Origin: Pedosphaera sp.
GTDB lineage: Bacteria > Verrucomicrobiota > Verrucomicrobiia > Limisphaerales > UBA9464
Length of the DNA stretch: 64,000 nt
Direction of reading: 5' to 3'
Assembly (NCBI GenBank): GCA_009695205.1
Contig: SIBK01000013.1
Span: forward strand, 1 to 64,000
Position 1 is the first letter of the stretch; every line of letters begins with the position of its first letter. Below are positions 17,400-27,386 of the stretch, one piece after another. Below the pieces are notes generated by a model. It saw nothing but the letters and a program-made list of their open reading frames with translations. It ran no database searches and was not told where the DNA came from. A program made the translations under genes and the position numbers.

Positions 17400-18668
17400 A
17401 TGAACGCAGAATTTCTCGCAGTTGTTGAATATTGGGAAAAAGAAAAGGGCATCAGCAAGGCCACCTTGCTGGCTGCCGTGCAGGAGGCATTGGTGTCGGC
17501 GGCGAAGAAGGCGGTCGGTCCGGCCCGAGAACTCCGATGTTCCATTGACCCTCGGTCGGGAGACATCAAGGCTTTTGCGAAATTGATCGTGACCGACCGA
17601 GTGGTATCGAAGCACGACCAAATCTCCGTATTTGATGCCCGCCGCCACATGCCGGACGCAAAGGTGGGTGATGAATTGGAGGTCGAGGTGACGCCTGCGG
17701 GTTTTGGGCGGATTGCATCTCAGTATGCGAAGCAGGCCCTCATGCAGCAGATCCGTCGCGCGGAGAAGGATCTCATATTGACTGAGTTTAAGGATCGGGT
17801 TGGGGAAATAGTGAGTGGAACGGTGCGGCGATTCGACCGTTCGGACGTGGTTGTGGATCTTGGGAAATTTGAAGCGTTGATGCCTAATCGGGAGCGTGTT
17901 CCCACCGAGGAATACCAGGTCGGAGACCGTATCCGCGCGTATGTCAAGGCAGTGGAGACAACGATCCACGGCCCAGAGATCATACTTTCGCGGGCGGATC
18001 CGCAGTTCGTCATCAAGCTTTTCGAGGTGGAAGTATCGGAAATTAGTGATGGAACTATCGAAGTGCGCGGAATTGCGCGCGAACCCGGCTTTCGAACCAA
18101 GCTCGCGGTATTCTCTCGCGACTCCAAGGTAGACCCCGTGGGTGCGTGCGTGGGTCTCCGTGGGCAGAGGGTGAAAAACATCGTCCGAGAACTCAATAAT
18201 GAGAAGGTGGATATTTTCCCATGGTCGGCGGATATCCGCACTTACGTGACCAACGCTCTCGCGCCGGCACGACCCAAATCATTCCAAATCGACGAGGCCA
18301 ACCGACGGATGTTGATACTGACCGCGCCCGAAAACCTCTCGCTCGCAATTGGCAAGCGAGGACAGAACACCCGCCTCACTGAAAAGCTGACCGGCTGGCG
18401 GATTAGCGTCGAAGCCGAGTCCGTTCCGGTGAATGGATTCGATGAGAAAGTGGCCCGGGCAGTGCTGGAGTTTTCGTCCGTTCCCGGTTTCGCCCCCGAG
18501 CAGGCGACCACGCTCGTGAATGTGGGATTCCACAGCCTTGAAGATTTGCTGCAGGTGGAGGAGGCGGACCTGGCGGCAATTCCTGAGATCGGCGCCCAGG
18601 CGGGCGCGATTTTGGAAGCCGCCCGGGTTGAGCAAGCCCGGCGGGTTTCCGCCGTCTCCGCAACCTAG
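17400..18668 (+). CDS. nusA: transcription termination/antitermination factor NusA
   Basis: A 422-residue NusA that binds RNA polymerase and nascent RNA. The N-terminal RNAP-binding domain (about 1-125) is followed by an S1 domain (EIVSGTVRRFDRSDVVVDLG), two KH domains (VGACVGLRGQRVKNIVREL and LAIGKRGQNTRLTEKLTGW) and a C-terminal helix-hairpin-helix region (about 355-415). It is the head of nusA-infB-rbfA-nrnA. The usual rimP gene before nusA is absent here. No Shine-Dalgarno is visible before the ATG, since the leader is the 14-bp repeat array. Confidence 0.97.
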   Translation: MNAEFLAVVEYWEKEKGISKATLLAAVQEALVSAAKKAVGPARELRCSIDPRSGDIKAFAKLIVTDRVVSKHDQISVFDARRHMPDAKVGDELEVEVTPAGFGRIASQYAKQALMQQIRRAEKDLILTEFKDRVGEIVSGTVRRFDRSDVVVDLGKFEALMPNRERVPTEEYQVGDRIRAYVKAVETTIHGPEIILSRADPQFVIKLFEVEVSEISDGTIEVRGIAREPGFRTKLAVFSRDSKVDPVGACVGLRGQRVKNIVRELNNEKVDIFPWSADIRTYVTNALAPARPKSFQIDEANRRMLILTAPENLSLAIGKRGQNTRLTEKLTGWRISVEAESVPVNGFDEKVARAVLEFSSVPGFAPEQATTLVNVGFHSLEDLLQVEEADLAAIPEIGAQAGAILEAARVEQARRVSAVSAT

Positions 18669-18743
18669 CCCCATTGTTTTCCGGTGTTCCGACGGACCTG
18701 TGGCCTGTCGGTGTCGCCGGATAGTCCGTAGCCGAAAGCATTC

Positions 18744-21341
18744 ATGCCCGTCCGCATTTACGACATCGCCAAGAGACTCGGATTGGAGAGCAAGTTCGTG
18801 CTCGCCAAAGCCAAGGAACTGGGCATAACCGCCGCCAAGGTGCCGTCGAGTTCTCTCGACAAAATCACCGCCGAATATCTGGAGCAGCAGATGGCTCCAT
18901 TCGCTCCGCCCCCACCCCCGCTTCCGGCGACCGAGCCTCCGCCCGTAGTCATCTTTGCGCCCACTCCAGCGCCGGCGTCGACGCCCTCTCCCTCTCCGTC
19001 CGAGGCGTTGCTTGAGGTTCCGCATGTGGAAGAGGTTCGCCATCATCCTCCGCCCCACTCTGCCGAATTCCCCAGAGAAGATGCTGCACCGATGTTCGAG
19101 CCAACGATTTTGATAATTGGTGCGGAGCCTGTCGCGCCAGCCGCACCGTCACCGGTAGATTCAATTCTTGCCGAACCCGCCGAACCCGCAGTTCCGGACG
19201 AGCCGGTCGCCCCTGCCACGCCTGCCCAACCGCCCCACCCGCAGTTGGGCGAAAAGGTTGGGTTCATTAATTTAGGCAACCTCGGCCGGCGTACTGCCGG
19301 CGGCGATGTCCGTGCGCGGGATGAACGCAAGGTCGTTACGCCGCCACCCACTCAGCGTGGCGGTCCTCCCCAGCGCGGCGGCTTTCCTCAGCGCGGTGGT
19401 TTTCCTCAGCGTGGTGGTTTTCCTCAACGTGGCGGCCCTCCTCAGCGTGGCGGCCCTCCTCAGCGTGGTGCTTTTCCCCAACGTCCTCCGCTCGGCCCGG
19501 CACCCAAGCCGACCCCAGCCCGACCTCAACTGGCGGCCGATGCGCCGTCGATTCTTATCCGCCCACCCATCGTCGTCCGTGAGCTCGCGGAAAAGATGGG
19601 AAAAAAGCCGTTCCAGGTCATTGCCGACCTGATGCAGATGGGCGTTTTTGCCACCGTCACCCAAACCATCGACACCGAGGTCGCGATCAAGCTGTGCGCC
19701 AAGCACGGGATTAAGTTTGAAACGGAGAAGCGCGACAAAGCGGCGCACACCGTCAACCTTCCCAAGGAAGTCAAGGTTGAGCTCGATCAGGAGGACTGCC
19801 CCGAGTCCCTAAAACCACGGCCGCCAGTGATCACCATCATGGGCCACGTCGACCATGGCAAAACATCGCTCCTCGACGTCATCCGCAAGGCCAATGTGGC
19901 CGGAGGAGAAGCCGGTGGTATCACGCAGCACATCGGTGCCTACACCATCGCATACCCGCATCCGAACCGGAAGGAGGAGCTTATGCAGCTCACTTTCCTC
20001 GACACCCCTGGTCATGCTGCGTTCAGCGCCATGCGGGCACGTGGTGCCAACGTGACGGACATCGTTGTTCTCGTGGTGGCGGCCAACGACGGCGTCATGC
20101 CCCAGACCCTGGAGGCGTTGTCGCATGCCAAAGCTGCACGCGTGCCAATTATCGTGGCGGTCAATAAGTGTGATCACCCGAATGCTAATCCGATGAAGGT
20201 GCGCCAGCAGCTTCAGGACAAGGGGTTGGTTCCGGATGACTGGGGAGGGGACACACTGTACGTGGATTGCTCGGCGATCACCAAGGCGGGAATCGACAAA
20301 CTGATCGATTCCATCCTGCTGCAAGCGGAGTTGCTCGAGCTGAAGGCCAATCCAGACCGCCATGCAAAGGGCAATGTGATCGAATCGGGTATCGAAGCCG
20401 GCGGCCCTGTGGCCACGGTGCTGGTGCGGAAAGGAACGCTCCGCGTGGGCGACGTGGTCCTCTGCGGCAACCACTACGGCAAGGTTAGGGCGATGATGGA
20501 TGAAGACGGCCTCCGGTTAAAGGTGGCTACCCCTTCGGTGGCGGTACGGGTGCTCGGACTCAACGGCGTACCCGCGGCAGGCTCGGAGTTCAGTGCCGTC
20601 GAAAGTGACCGGGCCGCCCGCGATCTCGCCGAGGACCGAGCGCACGAGCGCAAGAGGGCCGAGTTGGAAGGCCTGCGCCCCAAACGGCAGACGCTTGAAG
20701 ATATTTTCGGTCAGATCAGCGACCTATCGGCGAAATCCCTCAAAGTAATCGTCAAGGCGGATACCCAGGGAAGCGTTGAGGCCATCTGCGACGCATTGCA
20801 GAAAATCGAAAACACCAAAGTGGCCCTGGCGTTGATTCATAGCGCCGTGGGCGCCATTAGCGAACACGACGTTCAACTCGCGAGTTCTTCCGATGCGGTC
20901 ATTCTGGGATTTCATACACGCGTCGATTCCAGCGCCGCGGAAACAGCGAAGCGCGAGGGGGTGCAGATCAAACTATATTCTATCATCTACGAATTGATCG
21001 ATCAGGTCCGAGAGGCGATGGCTGGGCTGCTGGATCCGCTGCTGAAGGAAACGGTTGTTGGCTCTGCCGAGGTGCGGAAAATATTCGCTCTGTCCAAGGG
21101 TGGCAATGTCGCCGGCTGCGCCGTCACTGCCGGGCGGTTGATTCGGGGCAAGATGAGGATTCGCCGCCGTGGTAATCTCATTTACGAAGGCGTTTCTCTC
21201 ACATTGAAGCGGTTTCAGGACGAGGTTAACGAGGTGCGCGCGGGCATGGAGTGCGGTGTTCGGTTGGACGGGTTTGATGATATCCAGGAGGGCGATGTCA
21301 TTGAGTGTTACTCCGTCGAAAAGGTGGCCCAAAAACTCTGA
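18744..21341 (+). CDS. infB: translation initiation factor IF-2
   Basis: The 865-residue protein has an IF2_N domain ([20 protein letters not shown]), a long Pro/Ala-rich linker (residues ~55-260) and the GTPase core with G1 GHVDHGKT (residues 367-374), G3 DTPGHAAF, G4 NKCD and SAI, then domains II, III and the C-terminal fMet-tRNA-binding domain. In the linker, QRGG(F/P)P is repeated seven times (residues 204-245). IF-2 brings initiator tRNA to the 30S subunit and drives subunit joining. It sits in the classic nusA-infB-rbfA order. Confidence 0.97.
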   Translation: MPVRIYDIAKRLGLESKFVLAKAKELGITAAKVPSSSLDKITAEYLEQQMAPFAPPPPPLPATEPPPVVIFAPTPAPASTPSPSPSEALLEVPHVEEVRHHPPPHSAEFPREDAAPMFEPTILIIGAEPVAPAAPSPVDSILAEPAEPAVPDEPVAPATPAQPPHPQLGEKVGFINLGNLGRRTAGGDVRARDERKVVTPPPTQRGGPPQRGGFPQRGGFPQRGGFPQRGGPPQRGGPPQRGAFPQRPPLGPAPKPTPARPQLAADAPSILIRPPIVVRELAEKMGKKPFQVIADLMQMGVFATVTQTIDTEVAIKLCAKHGIKFETEKRDKAAHTVNLPKEVKVELDQEDCPESLKPRPPVITIMGHVDHGKTSLLDVIRKANVAGGEAGGITQHIGAYTIAYPHPNRKEELMQLTFLDTPGHAAFSAMRARGANVTDIVVLVVAANDGVMPQTLEALSHAKAARVPIIVAVNKCDHPNANPMKVRQQLQDKGLVPDDWGGDTLYVDCSAITKAGIDKLIDSILLQAELLELKANPDRHAKGNVIESGIEAGGPVATVLVRKGTLRVGDVVLCGNHYGKVRAMMDEDGLRLKVATPSVAVRVLGLNGVPAAGSEFSAVESDRAARDLAEDRAHERKRAELEGLRPKRQTLEDIFGQISDLSAKSLKVIVKADTQGSVEAICDALQKIENTKVALALIHSAVGAISEHDVQLASSSDAVILGFHTRVDSSAAETAKREGVQIKLYSIIYELIDQVREAMAGLLDPLLKETVVGSAEVRKIFALSKGGNVAGCAVTAGRLIRGKMRIRRRGNLIYEGVSLTLKRFQDEVNEVRAGMECGVRLDGFDDIQEGDVIECYSVEKVAQKL
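19353..19478 (+). repeat. seven 18-bp in-frame repeats in infB (QRGGFP)
   Basis: Seven consecutive 18-bp units encode [12 protein letters not shown] three times, QRGGPP twice and QRGAFP. They differ only by synonymous or F/P changes. The Arg-Gly-rich segment lies in the disordered linker of IF-2 and could vary in copy number between strains; RG-rich segments can bind RNA. Confidence 0.85.
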
Positions 21342-21377
21342 CCGCGTCTCGTTCTAGAGATTAACTTGATTGCTGGA

Positions 21378-21749
21378 ATGCAGCTAAATCGCCGCCAGGA
21401 ACGGGTTGCAAAACTCCTTAAACGGGAAGTCGGGGAAATCCTCCGACGAGAACTCGCCTTGGACGAGGTGGGTCTGCTGACGGTGAACCAAGTGGGGGTT
21501 GCCAGCGACCTGAAATCGGCAACTGTATTTCTCGGATTCGTCGGCACCCGACCCCAGCGGGCGGCTGCCCCGGAAAAACTCGAAGCACGAGCCGCTCGAA
21601 TCCGCATGATGCTAGGGTCGGCGATCCGTCTGAAATTTACACCTGTGTTGAAGTTTGTTCTCGACGACTCCATTCAGGAGGCTAGTCGTGTGCTACAGAT
21701 CCTGGATGAGATCGAGCGCAACGTCCCGGCAGTGGAGTCGGAAAAATGA
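21378..21749 (+). CDS. rbfA: 30S ribosome-binding factor A
   Basis: RbfA helps 16S rRNA 5' end maturation and cold adaptation. The 123-residue product starts MQLNRRQERVAKLLKREVGE, has LRRELALDEVGLLTVNQVGV and SDLKSATVFLGFVG of the KH-like fold, and LKFTPVLKFVLDDSI near the end. I chose ATG 21378 by homology; a TTG at 21366 is in frame. It lies 36 bp after infB. Confidence 0.9.
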   Translation: MQLNRRQERVAKLLKREVGEILRRELALDEVGLLTVNQVGVASDLKSATVFLGFVGTRPQRAAAPEKLEARAARIRMMLGSAIRLKFTPVLKFVLDDSIQEASRVLQILDEIERNVPAVESEK

Positions 21750-21843
21750 ATACCCCATACGAGCGATCTGCACCGGACAACCACGGGGCTAACCCCTGCC
21801 GGCGTTCCACGACGACGAACACCTACGCCCCCTGGACCTCCGA

Positions 21844-22824
21844 GTGAAGGACTGCCCCAAAATCGTGGAACAGATTATCGCGGCTTTGAATGAAGCCCAG
21901 ACAGTCTGTGTGGTGGGACATATCCGGCCCGATGGCGATTGTATCGGGAGCCAGCTCGGACTGGCGCTGGCCCTGGAAGGTGAAGGCAAGCAGGTCACCG
22001 TGTGGAATGAAGATCCGGTGCCCGACAAGCTCCGGTTTCTCGATCCGGAAAAGAGGGTAAGAAAACCCGTCGCTGGAGATCGGTTTGATGTGGTGGTCGC
22101 GACCGATTGTGCGAGCTTCGAACGGCTGGGTAGGGTGGCCGAGTACGTTGGGCGGCGCGGGATGTTCATAAACATCGACCACCATGCCTCCAATACCCGG
22201 TACGCAGATCTGAATTGGGTGTCTCCGAAGGAGCCCTCCAGCGGCGAGCTAATCTTCGACCTTTGTCGCTGGGCTCGATGGAAGATTACCCCTCCGATTG
22301 CTAATTGCCTTTTTACCGCGATCAGCACCGATACCGGGAGTTTTCAATACCCGAGCACGACCCCCGACACACTTGACACGGCAGCCCGGTTGGTTGAGAA
22401 GGGAGCAGACCTGGGTGAAATCTGCCAGCAGGTATATCAGAGCTTCCCTATGACCCGGGTGAAATTGCTTCGGCATGTATACAGCACCTTCCGGATGACG
22501 CACGGCGATCAGACGGCTTATTTCTGGCTTCGCAAACGGGACTATTCACGTGCCGGGGCGGCTACGGAGGAGAGCGAGGGGTTGATCGACCATATCCGGG
22601 CCATTGAAGGCGTGGTGATTGCCGTTGTCTTTGAAGAGATCGACGAGGAAATAACCCGCATCAGCTGGCGCTCAAAGAACTCGGTCGTGGATGTCAATGA
22701 GATCGCCCGCCTTTTCGGCGGCGGCGGACACAAAGCGGCAGCCGGGGCCCGTGTTTCAGGCAAGCCGCTCGGCGTTCAGCGGCGGGTCCTTGGGGCCATA
22801 CGCAAATCCCTGGCGAAGGCTTAG
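21844..22824 (+). CDS. nrnA: DHH/DHHA1 phosphoesterase (NrnA-type oligoribonuclease/pAp phosphatase)
   Basis: A 326-residue DHH-family protein. Metal motifs are clear: VGHIRPDGDCIGSQLG, VVATDCAS, FINIDHHASN and STDTGSFQYPST; the DHHA1 nucleotide-binding motif is FGGGGHKAAAGA. NrnA enzymes degrade nano-RNA and often hydrolyse 3'-phosphoadenosine 5'-phosphate. The nusA-infB-rbfA-nrnA order is common in many bacteria, which supports the call. The start is GTG at 21844. Confidence 0.9.
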   Translation: MKDCPKIVEQIIAALNEAQTVCVVGHIRPDGDCIGSQLGLALALEGEGKQVTVWNEDPVPDKLRFLDPEKRVRKPVAGDRFDVVVATDCASFERLGRVAEYVGRRGMFINIDHHASNTRYADLNWVSPKEPSSGELIFDLCRWARWKITPPIANCLFTAISTDTGSFQYPSTTPDTLDTAARLVEKGADLGEICQQVYQSFPMTRVKLLRHVYSTFRMTHGDQTAYFWLRKRDYSRAGAATEESEGLIDHIRAIEGVVIAVVFEEIDEEITRISWRSKNSVVDVNEIARLFGGGGHKAAAGARVSGKPLGVQRRVLGAIRKSLAKA

Positions 22825-23099
22825 GCCGACGAGCGGTTGGGGTGAACAGCCATTCCAGCACTGGGAATACGCTACGGCGGACTCCAGCAAGTCGGAGGGC
22901 TCATGTCTGTATTCCTCAAAATGCGCAGCCCGGCAAGACGGATTTAGACGTGGAGATTACCTAGTCAATCATTTCCCCCTTTCCTTTGTCTGGCTAATCT
23001 GGTGTATCTTCCTCCTTGTCAGCATAGTTCTTTTGAGAGGGGAACACTTTGTGGGCTTTGTGTTAAGGCGAGTGGGAGCGATGCTGTTGGATTTTTCTC
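22825..23099. other. spacer before the Phc-like unit
   Basis: No gene is seen. This 275-bp stretch probably contains the promoter of the three-gene signalling unit, but I find no convincing -35/-10 pair. Confidence 0.4.
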
Positions 23100-24548
23100 A
23101 TGGCGAATGCGAATGCGATTTCGAATCAACTCCTGACTGGAGAAAGGGAAAGCTTTGTCACGTGTCGCAACAGCCAGGGTGGCGTGGTGCGGGCGACAGC
23201 AGTGAGGTTGACCCGGTTTACGGCGGTCTTCGAAGTATACAATCCGTACAGCATCCTCCAGTTGTCTGAGGTTCTCAGTGAATTTCGGATTATTATCGCG
23301 GATCGGTGTGTTTATGCGGGTCGCGCGGTCGTCAGTAACTTGGTTAACACCGGTATCATGGTGTTGTGCGAGGCGACGCTCGATGAATCTTGGCTGGACG
23401 TTGATGTTTTCTCGCCAATCACGCAACCGGACCGGCTGCGTCAGGAGTTCGAAAATTTCATTTCCGAGTGGCGGAAGACCCGGGCGGTAACTCCGGAATT
23501 TAAGGTGGCTGTCGCGGATTTTCAGACGTTGCTGATGGATCTAAGGGGATTCCTGGATCAGGTCGAGCTTGGAGTCCGATCGGAGCCGATGGGCACGCGG
23601 GCGGATATGGAGCGGACAGTTCTCCGTGAACTGGAAGGTCAGATTCTTCCGGAGGTGGACGGATGGTTGGGACGATTTGATGTGGCCGCGGGCCTGGTGG
23701 AAGACGATGTGCGGCCCGCCCACCGCGCCTATGCCCGGCGCCAGCTGCACCCGCTGGTGATGTGTTCGCCGTTCGTGTATCGAACTTTTCACAAACCCTT
23801 GGGCTATGCGGGTGACTACGAAGTGGTGAACATGATCCTGCGGGATCCCCATGAGGGTGCGACGATGTTTGCCAAGATGGTGAACGTGTTTTTCCTCCTG
23901 GGCCCACCGGCAATCGCCCACCGGAACCGAATACAACTGATGAAGCAGCGGCTGGTTGATGAAACGCGCCGCGTGGCGGCTGCGGGCCGCCGGATCAAGA
24001 TTCTCAACCTGGGGTGTGGACCTGCCCGCGAGGTCGAGGAATTCATGATGGAAGAGGCGTTGTCCGACGGGGCGGACTTCCATCTGCTCGACTTTAACCC
24101 ACAGACGCTTGAGTACACCCGCAATGTGCTGACACAGGCGCGGGTGAAATTTGGCCGGAATACAAACCTGGTCTTTGAGGAAAAGTCGATTAACCAGCTC
24201 CTCAAAGAGGCCATCCGCCCTGAGACAGTCGTGCAGAAGGGAGCTTACGATCTCGTTTATTGTGCGGGGCTGTTTGATTATGTCTCCGACCGTGTTTGCA
24301 AACGGCTTAGCGATCTCTTCTTCGAATATCTGGCTCCCGGAGGCCTAATGCTGCTCACCAACGTGCACGCGGGACGTCCCTTTCGCCAGCTCATGGATTT
24401 TGTTTTGGAGTGGCACCTGAATTATCGCGACGCCGAGCAGATGAAATACCTTCTGCCTCCATCCAAAGTTCCGCTGGAATTTGAAGTGCGGGCGGACTCG
24501 ACTGGCGTGAATGTTTTCCTTGAGGTTCGCAAGCAAAAGCCTGTCTGA
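23100..24548 (+). CDS. phcB: PhcB-like SAM-dependent methyltransferase with N-terminal PilZ-like domain
   Basis: A 482-residue protein with two parts. Residues ~15-105 form a PilZ-like beta domain (RNSQGGVVRATAVRLTRFTA, YNPYSILQLSEVL). Residues ~215-480 are a class I methyltransferase with motif I ILNLGCGPAREVE (301-313), the acidic LLDFNPQTLEYT and YDLVYCAGLFDYVSDRVCKRL. The segment LHPLVMCSPFVYRTFHKPLG and the C-terminal TGVNVFLEVRK fit the family annotated as extracellular factor (3-hydroxypalmitic acid methyl ester) biosynthesis protein, PhcB of Ralstonia. The assignment is strengthened by the next two genes, which resemble PhcS, PhcR and PhcQ. The likely reaction is methyl transfer to the carboxyl of a 3-hydroxy fatty acid to make a diffusible signal; the exact acid is unknown. 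Confidence 0.7.
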   Translation: MANANAISNQLLTGERESFVTCRNSQGGVVRATAVRLTRFTAVFEVYNPYSILQLSEVLSEFRIIIADRCVYAGRAVVSNLVNTGIMVLCEATLDESWLDVDVFSPITQPDRLRQEFENFISEWRKTRAVTPEFKVAVADFQTLLMDLRGFLDQVELGVRSEPMGTRADMERTVLRELEGQILPEVDGWLGRFDVAAGLVEDDVRPAHRAYARRQLHPLVMCSPFVYRTFHKPLGYAGDYEVVNMILRDPHEGATMFAKMVNVFFLLGPPAIAHRNRIQLMKQRLVDETRRVAAAGRRIKILNLGCGPAREVEEFMMEEALSDGADFHLLDFNPQTLEYTRNVLTQARVKFGRNTNLVFEEKSINQLLKEAIRPETVVQKGAYDLVYCAGLFDYVSDRVCKRLSDLFFEYLAPGGLMLLTNVHAGRPFRQLMDFVLEWHLNYRDAEQMKYLLPPSKVPLEFEVRADSTGVNVFLEVRKQKPV

Positions 24549-24550
24549 CC

Positions 24551-27358
24551 ATGGTGGCCACGGACTTCGATATCCGGTTAGCCTATGCCGATTATGATCG
24601 GCAGATTGGTTTAGGACGCATTCGTGTCGGGGTCTGGCTGGCGATGATCCTCCTACCCGTGGGGGCAATCGCGGATATCTTCGTGTATCCAACGCATGTT
24701 GCGATGTTTTTTCCGATTCGCTGTGCAGCGGCTGCCTTGATGTCGCCGTTCCTCTTGTTGATTCGAACGGATTGGGGACAGCGAAATTACCGCGCACTGG
24801 GTGTCGTCCTCGCAATGTGTCCGGCCTTGTGCATGATCGTCCTCATCGCCCTGGCAGATGGAGCGCCCTCGACCTACTACGCCGGACTCAATCTCGTCCT
24901 GCTCACGATTGGGCTCGTCCTTCGCTGGACTTTGATCGAGAGCCTCATCGGCTTCACGATCGTCATCTTGCTTTACGCGGCTGTCTGCTGGACGCCTCCG
25001 GGCGCAGTTCAGTTCAAATTCTTCTTCAACAACCTCTACTTCCTCGTCCTCACCGGCTCCATCGTGGTTACGGGCAACCATCTACAGAGCCAATTGCGCT
25101 TCCGGGAGTTTGCCTCAAATCACCAGTTGGACCTAAGCCGCCGCGAGTTGGAAAAATCCAACAAACGGCTCATGGAATTGGATGAACTGAAGGGGCGTTT
25201 TTTCGCAAACGTCAGTCACGAACTCCGAACTCCGCTCACTCTGCTGATCGCCCCCCTGGAATCTCTTCGCACCCGCATCGGCGCTTCCGTGGACGCCCAG
25301 TCGCGCGACTGGCTCGACATCATGTACGGAAACGGAATGAGGTTGCTGAAACTCATCAATGACCTCCTGGACCTCGTTCGCCTCGATACCGGACGTCTTC
25401 AACTCGACGTGGTCCCGATCGTGCCAGGAGATTTTTTTCGCGGATTGCTCAACTCGGTGAAATCTGCAGCGCAGGAAAAGGGAATTAAGTTGGATTGCGA
25501 CGTGGAATCGAGTCTGCCCGTCATTTATGCGGACCTCGATAAGATGGAGAAGGTTTTCCTGAACTTGCTTTTTAATTCCGTCAAATTTACCCCGGCAGGA
25601 GGTTCCATACGAATTCTGGCTCGGGCAGAGGGTGACCACGCCGTCATTCAAGTGATCGATACCGGAATGGGCGTAACTGCGGAGAATGCGCCGCACATCT
25701 TCAATCGCTTCTGGCAGGCGGATACTTCCGCGAATCGGAAATTTCAGGGAACAGGAATCGGCCTTGCGCTGGTTAAGGAACTCGTTGAAGCCCACCATGG
25801 AACCGTCGAAGTGCGCAGCCAGCCGGGAGCCGGTACCACAATGGTTGTCACGATTCCAATCGGAACGGCCAAAAAGTCCACGACAAGGACGTCAGAATTC
25901 CCGGGGACAACGTCTCCAGGGACAGAGGTTGCCGCGAACGGGGCCGCTGTGGCACCCGGCCCGGAGATCATTGCCCATGCGTCTTCCGCGTCGGGTGAAG
26001 ACGTCCGGGATGGCATTGGACATGAGGGGGGCGAGCCGGAAAATGCGTGGATGGTAAGTCTCTACCAACGTGCGCGCCTCTTCAGCGGTATACCGCAAGC
26101 GCGTGATGCGCTCCGCGTGCAGATGCCGGTCGGTACGCGAAAAAGAGCGCGCCTGCTGATTGCCGAGGATGAAGCCGACATGCTTCGGTTCCTTAAGTCC
26201 CAACTGGATGATCAATACGAGGTGATTGAGGCTGTGGACGGAGACCAAGCGGTTACCTTGGCCACACAGTATCTGCCCGAGGTGATTCTCTGTGATATGA
26301 TGCTACCGGAAAAGGACGGTCTTCAGGTTTGCCGCGAACTGCGTGCGCGCACCTCAACGAAAGCATTGCCACTTCTGATGTTGACAGCGCGCGCCGACGA
26401 CGAAACCAAGCTCCAGGCACTTGCGGCGGGTGCCAATGATTTTCTGACTAAGCCGTTTTCGTCGACGGAATTGCGGCTTCGGATCAAAAATCTGGTGGAA
26501 ACCCACAAGCTGCAGCAGCAGTTGGAGTGGCAAAATCAGAAGCTCGAGGCGACGAACGAGGATCTGAAGGACGCGCTGGAAGAACTTAAGTCCACCGAAG
26601 TGCAGCTTGTGCAGGGGGAAAAAATGGCTTCCCTTGGTCGCTTGAGCGCTGGAATCATCCACGAGATTAATAACCCTCTCAATTTTGCGCGAACTGGCCT
26701 TCATTTGCTCTCCCGACAAGCGCGGCACATTCCTAAATCGGAACGTGTAGATTACGATGAGACGATCAAGGACATCCAGGATGGCATCACGCGCGTCGCG
26801 GGAATTGTGTCTGACCTGCGCGGCTTTACCCACCCTCACGGTGGGGGGACTGAAGATGTTGATGTAAGGTCATGTGTTGATGCGGCCCTCCGGTTCCTCG
26901 TGGCAGAATTGAAGGATCGGGTGACGGTTTCGATCGATATTCCTGCGGGGATGACATTACGATCGGATCGGAATAAGCTGATACAGGTGTTCAATAACCT
27001 CCTTCAAAATTCGTCAGATGCCTTGAAGCCTCGCGAAGTCACGGAAGATGGCGAACCTGCCCGGATCAAAATCACGGGCGAAGAAGCCGCAGATGGAAGA
27101 CGATTTCTCCGATTTTGGGACAATGGCTCGGGAATTTCAGCCAGCAATCTGGGGAAAGTGTTCGACCCGTTCTTCACCACCAAGGATGTGGGTGACGGCA
27201 CGGGCCTTGGATTGAGCATCACCTATCGAATCGTTCGCGAAGCGGGAGGGCATATTACGGTGCAGAGTGAGGAAGGTCGTTTCTGCGAATTTTCATTGGA
27301 GTTTGGAGCTTCTGTACCAGAAAAATCACCCGAAAAATCACCCAAAACTGAAGCCTAA
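24551..27358 (+). CDS. hybrid sensor histidine kinase: membrane sensor, kinase, receiver, second kinase
   Basis: A 935-residue signalling protein starting 2 bp after the phcB-like stop. The N-terminal ~175 residues hold about six membrane helices. A first kinase module follows, with His223 in [16 protein letters not shown] and N-box [11 protein letters not shown], plus DTGMG and [10 protein letters not shown] linker leads to a receiver domain ([14 protein letters not shown]; phospho-acceptor Asp582 in [11 protein letters not shown]; Lys634 in FLTKPFS). After a coiled coil comes a second kinase, with His704 in [20 protein letters not shown] and a HATPase ending [17 protein letters not shown]. 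In Ralstonia the sensor PhcS and the receiver-kinase protein PhcR are separate; here the same parts seem fused. It would sense the methyl ester signal at the membrane. Confidence 0.8.
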   Translation: MVATDFDIRLAYADYDRQIGLGRIRVGVWLAMILLPVGAIADIFVYPTHVAMFFPIRCAAAALMSPFLLLIRTDWGQRNYRALGVVLAMCPALCMIVLIALADGAPSTYYAGLNLVLLTIGLVLRWTLIESLIGFTIVILLYAAVCWTPPGAVQFKFFFNNLYFLVLTGSIVVTGNHLQSQLRFREFASNHQLDLSRRELEKSNKRLMELDELKGRFFANVSHELRTPLTLLIAPLESLRTRIGASVDAQSRDWLDIMYGNGMRLLKLINDLLDLVRLDTGRLQLDVVPIVPGDFFRGLLNSVKSAAQEKGIKLDCDVESSLPVIYADLDKMEKVFLNLLFNSVKFTPAGGSIRILARAEGDHAVIQVIDTGMGVTAENAPHIFNRFWQADTSANRKFQGTGIGLALVKELVEAHHGTVEVRSQPGAGTTMVVTIPIGTAKKSTTRTSEFPGTTSPGTEVAANGAAVAPGPEIIAHASSASGEDVRDGIGHEGGEPENAWMVSLYQRARLFSGIPQARDALRVQMPVGTRKRARLLIAEDEADMLRFLKSQLDDQYEVIEAVDGDQAVTLATQYLPEVILCDMMLPEKDGLQVCRELRARTSTKALPLLMLTARADDETKLQALAAGANDFLTKPFSSTELRLRIKNLVETHKLQQQLEWQNQKLEATNEDLKDALEELKSTEVQLVQGEKMASLGRLSAGIIHEINNPLNFARTGLHLLSRQARHIPKSERVDYDETIKDIQDGITRVAGIVSDLRGFTHPHGGGTEDVDVRSCVDAALRFLVAELKDRVTVSIDIPAGMTLRSDRNKLIQVFNNLLQNSSDALKPREVTEDGEPARIKITGEEAADGRRFLRFWDNGSGISASNLGKVFDPFFTTKDVGDGTGLGLSITYRIVREAGGHITVQSEEGRFCEFSLEFGASVPEKSPEKSPKTEA

Positions 27359-27386
27359 TTAGCCAGCGACATAAGAGATTATTTCT

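Noticed and set aside
17217..17969. Minus-strand frame with a 14-residue repeat (NHPRSTTRDQPPAI)
   Set aside because: Produced by the 14-bp DNA array and antisense of nusA; not a real repeat protein.
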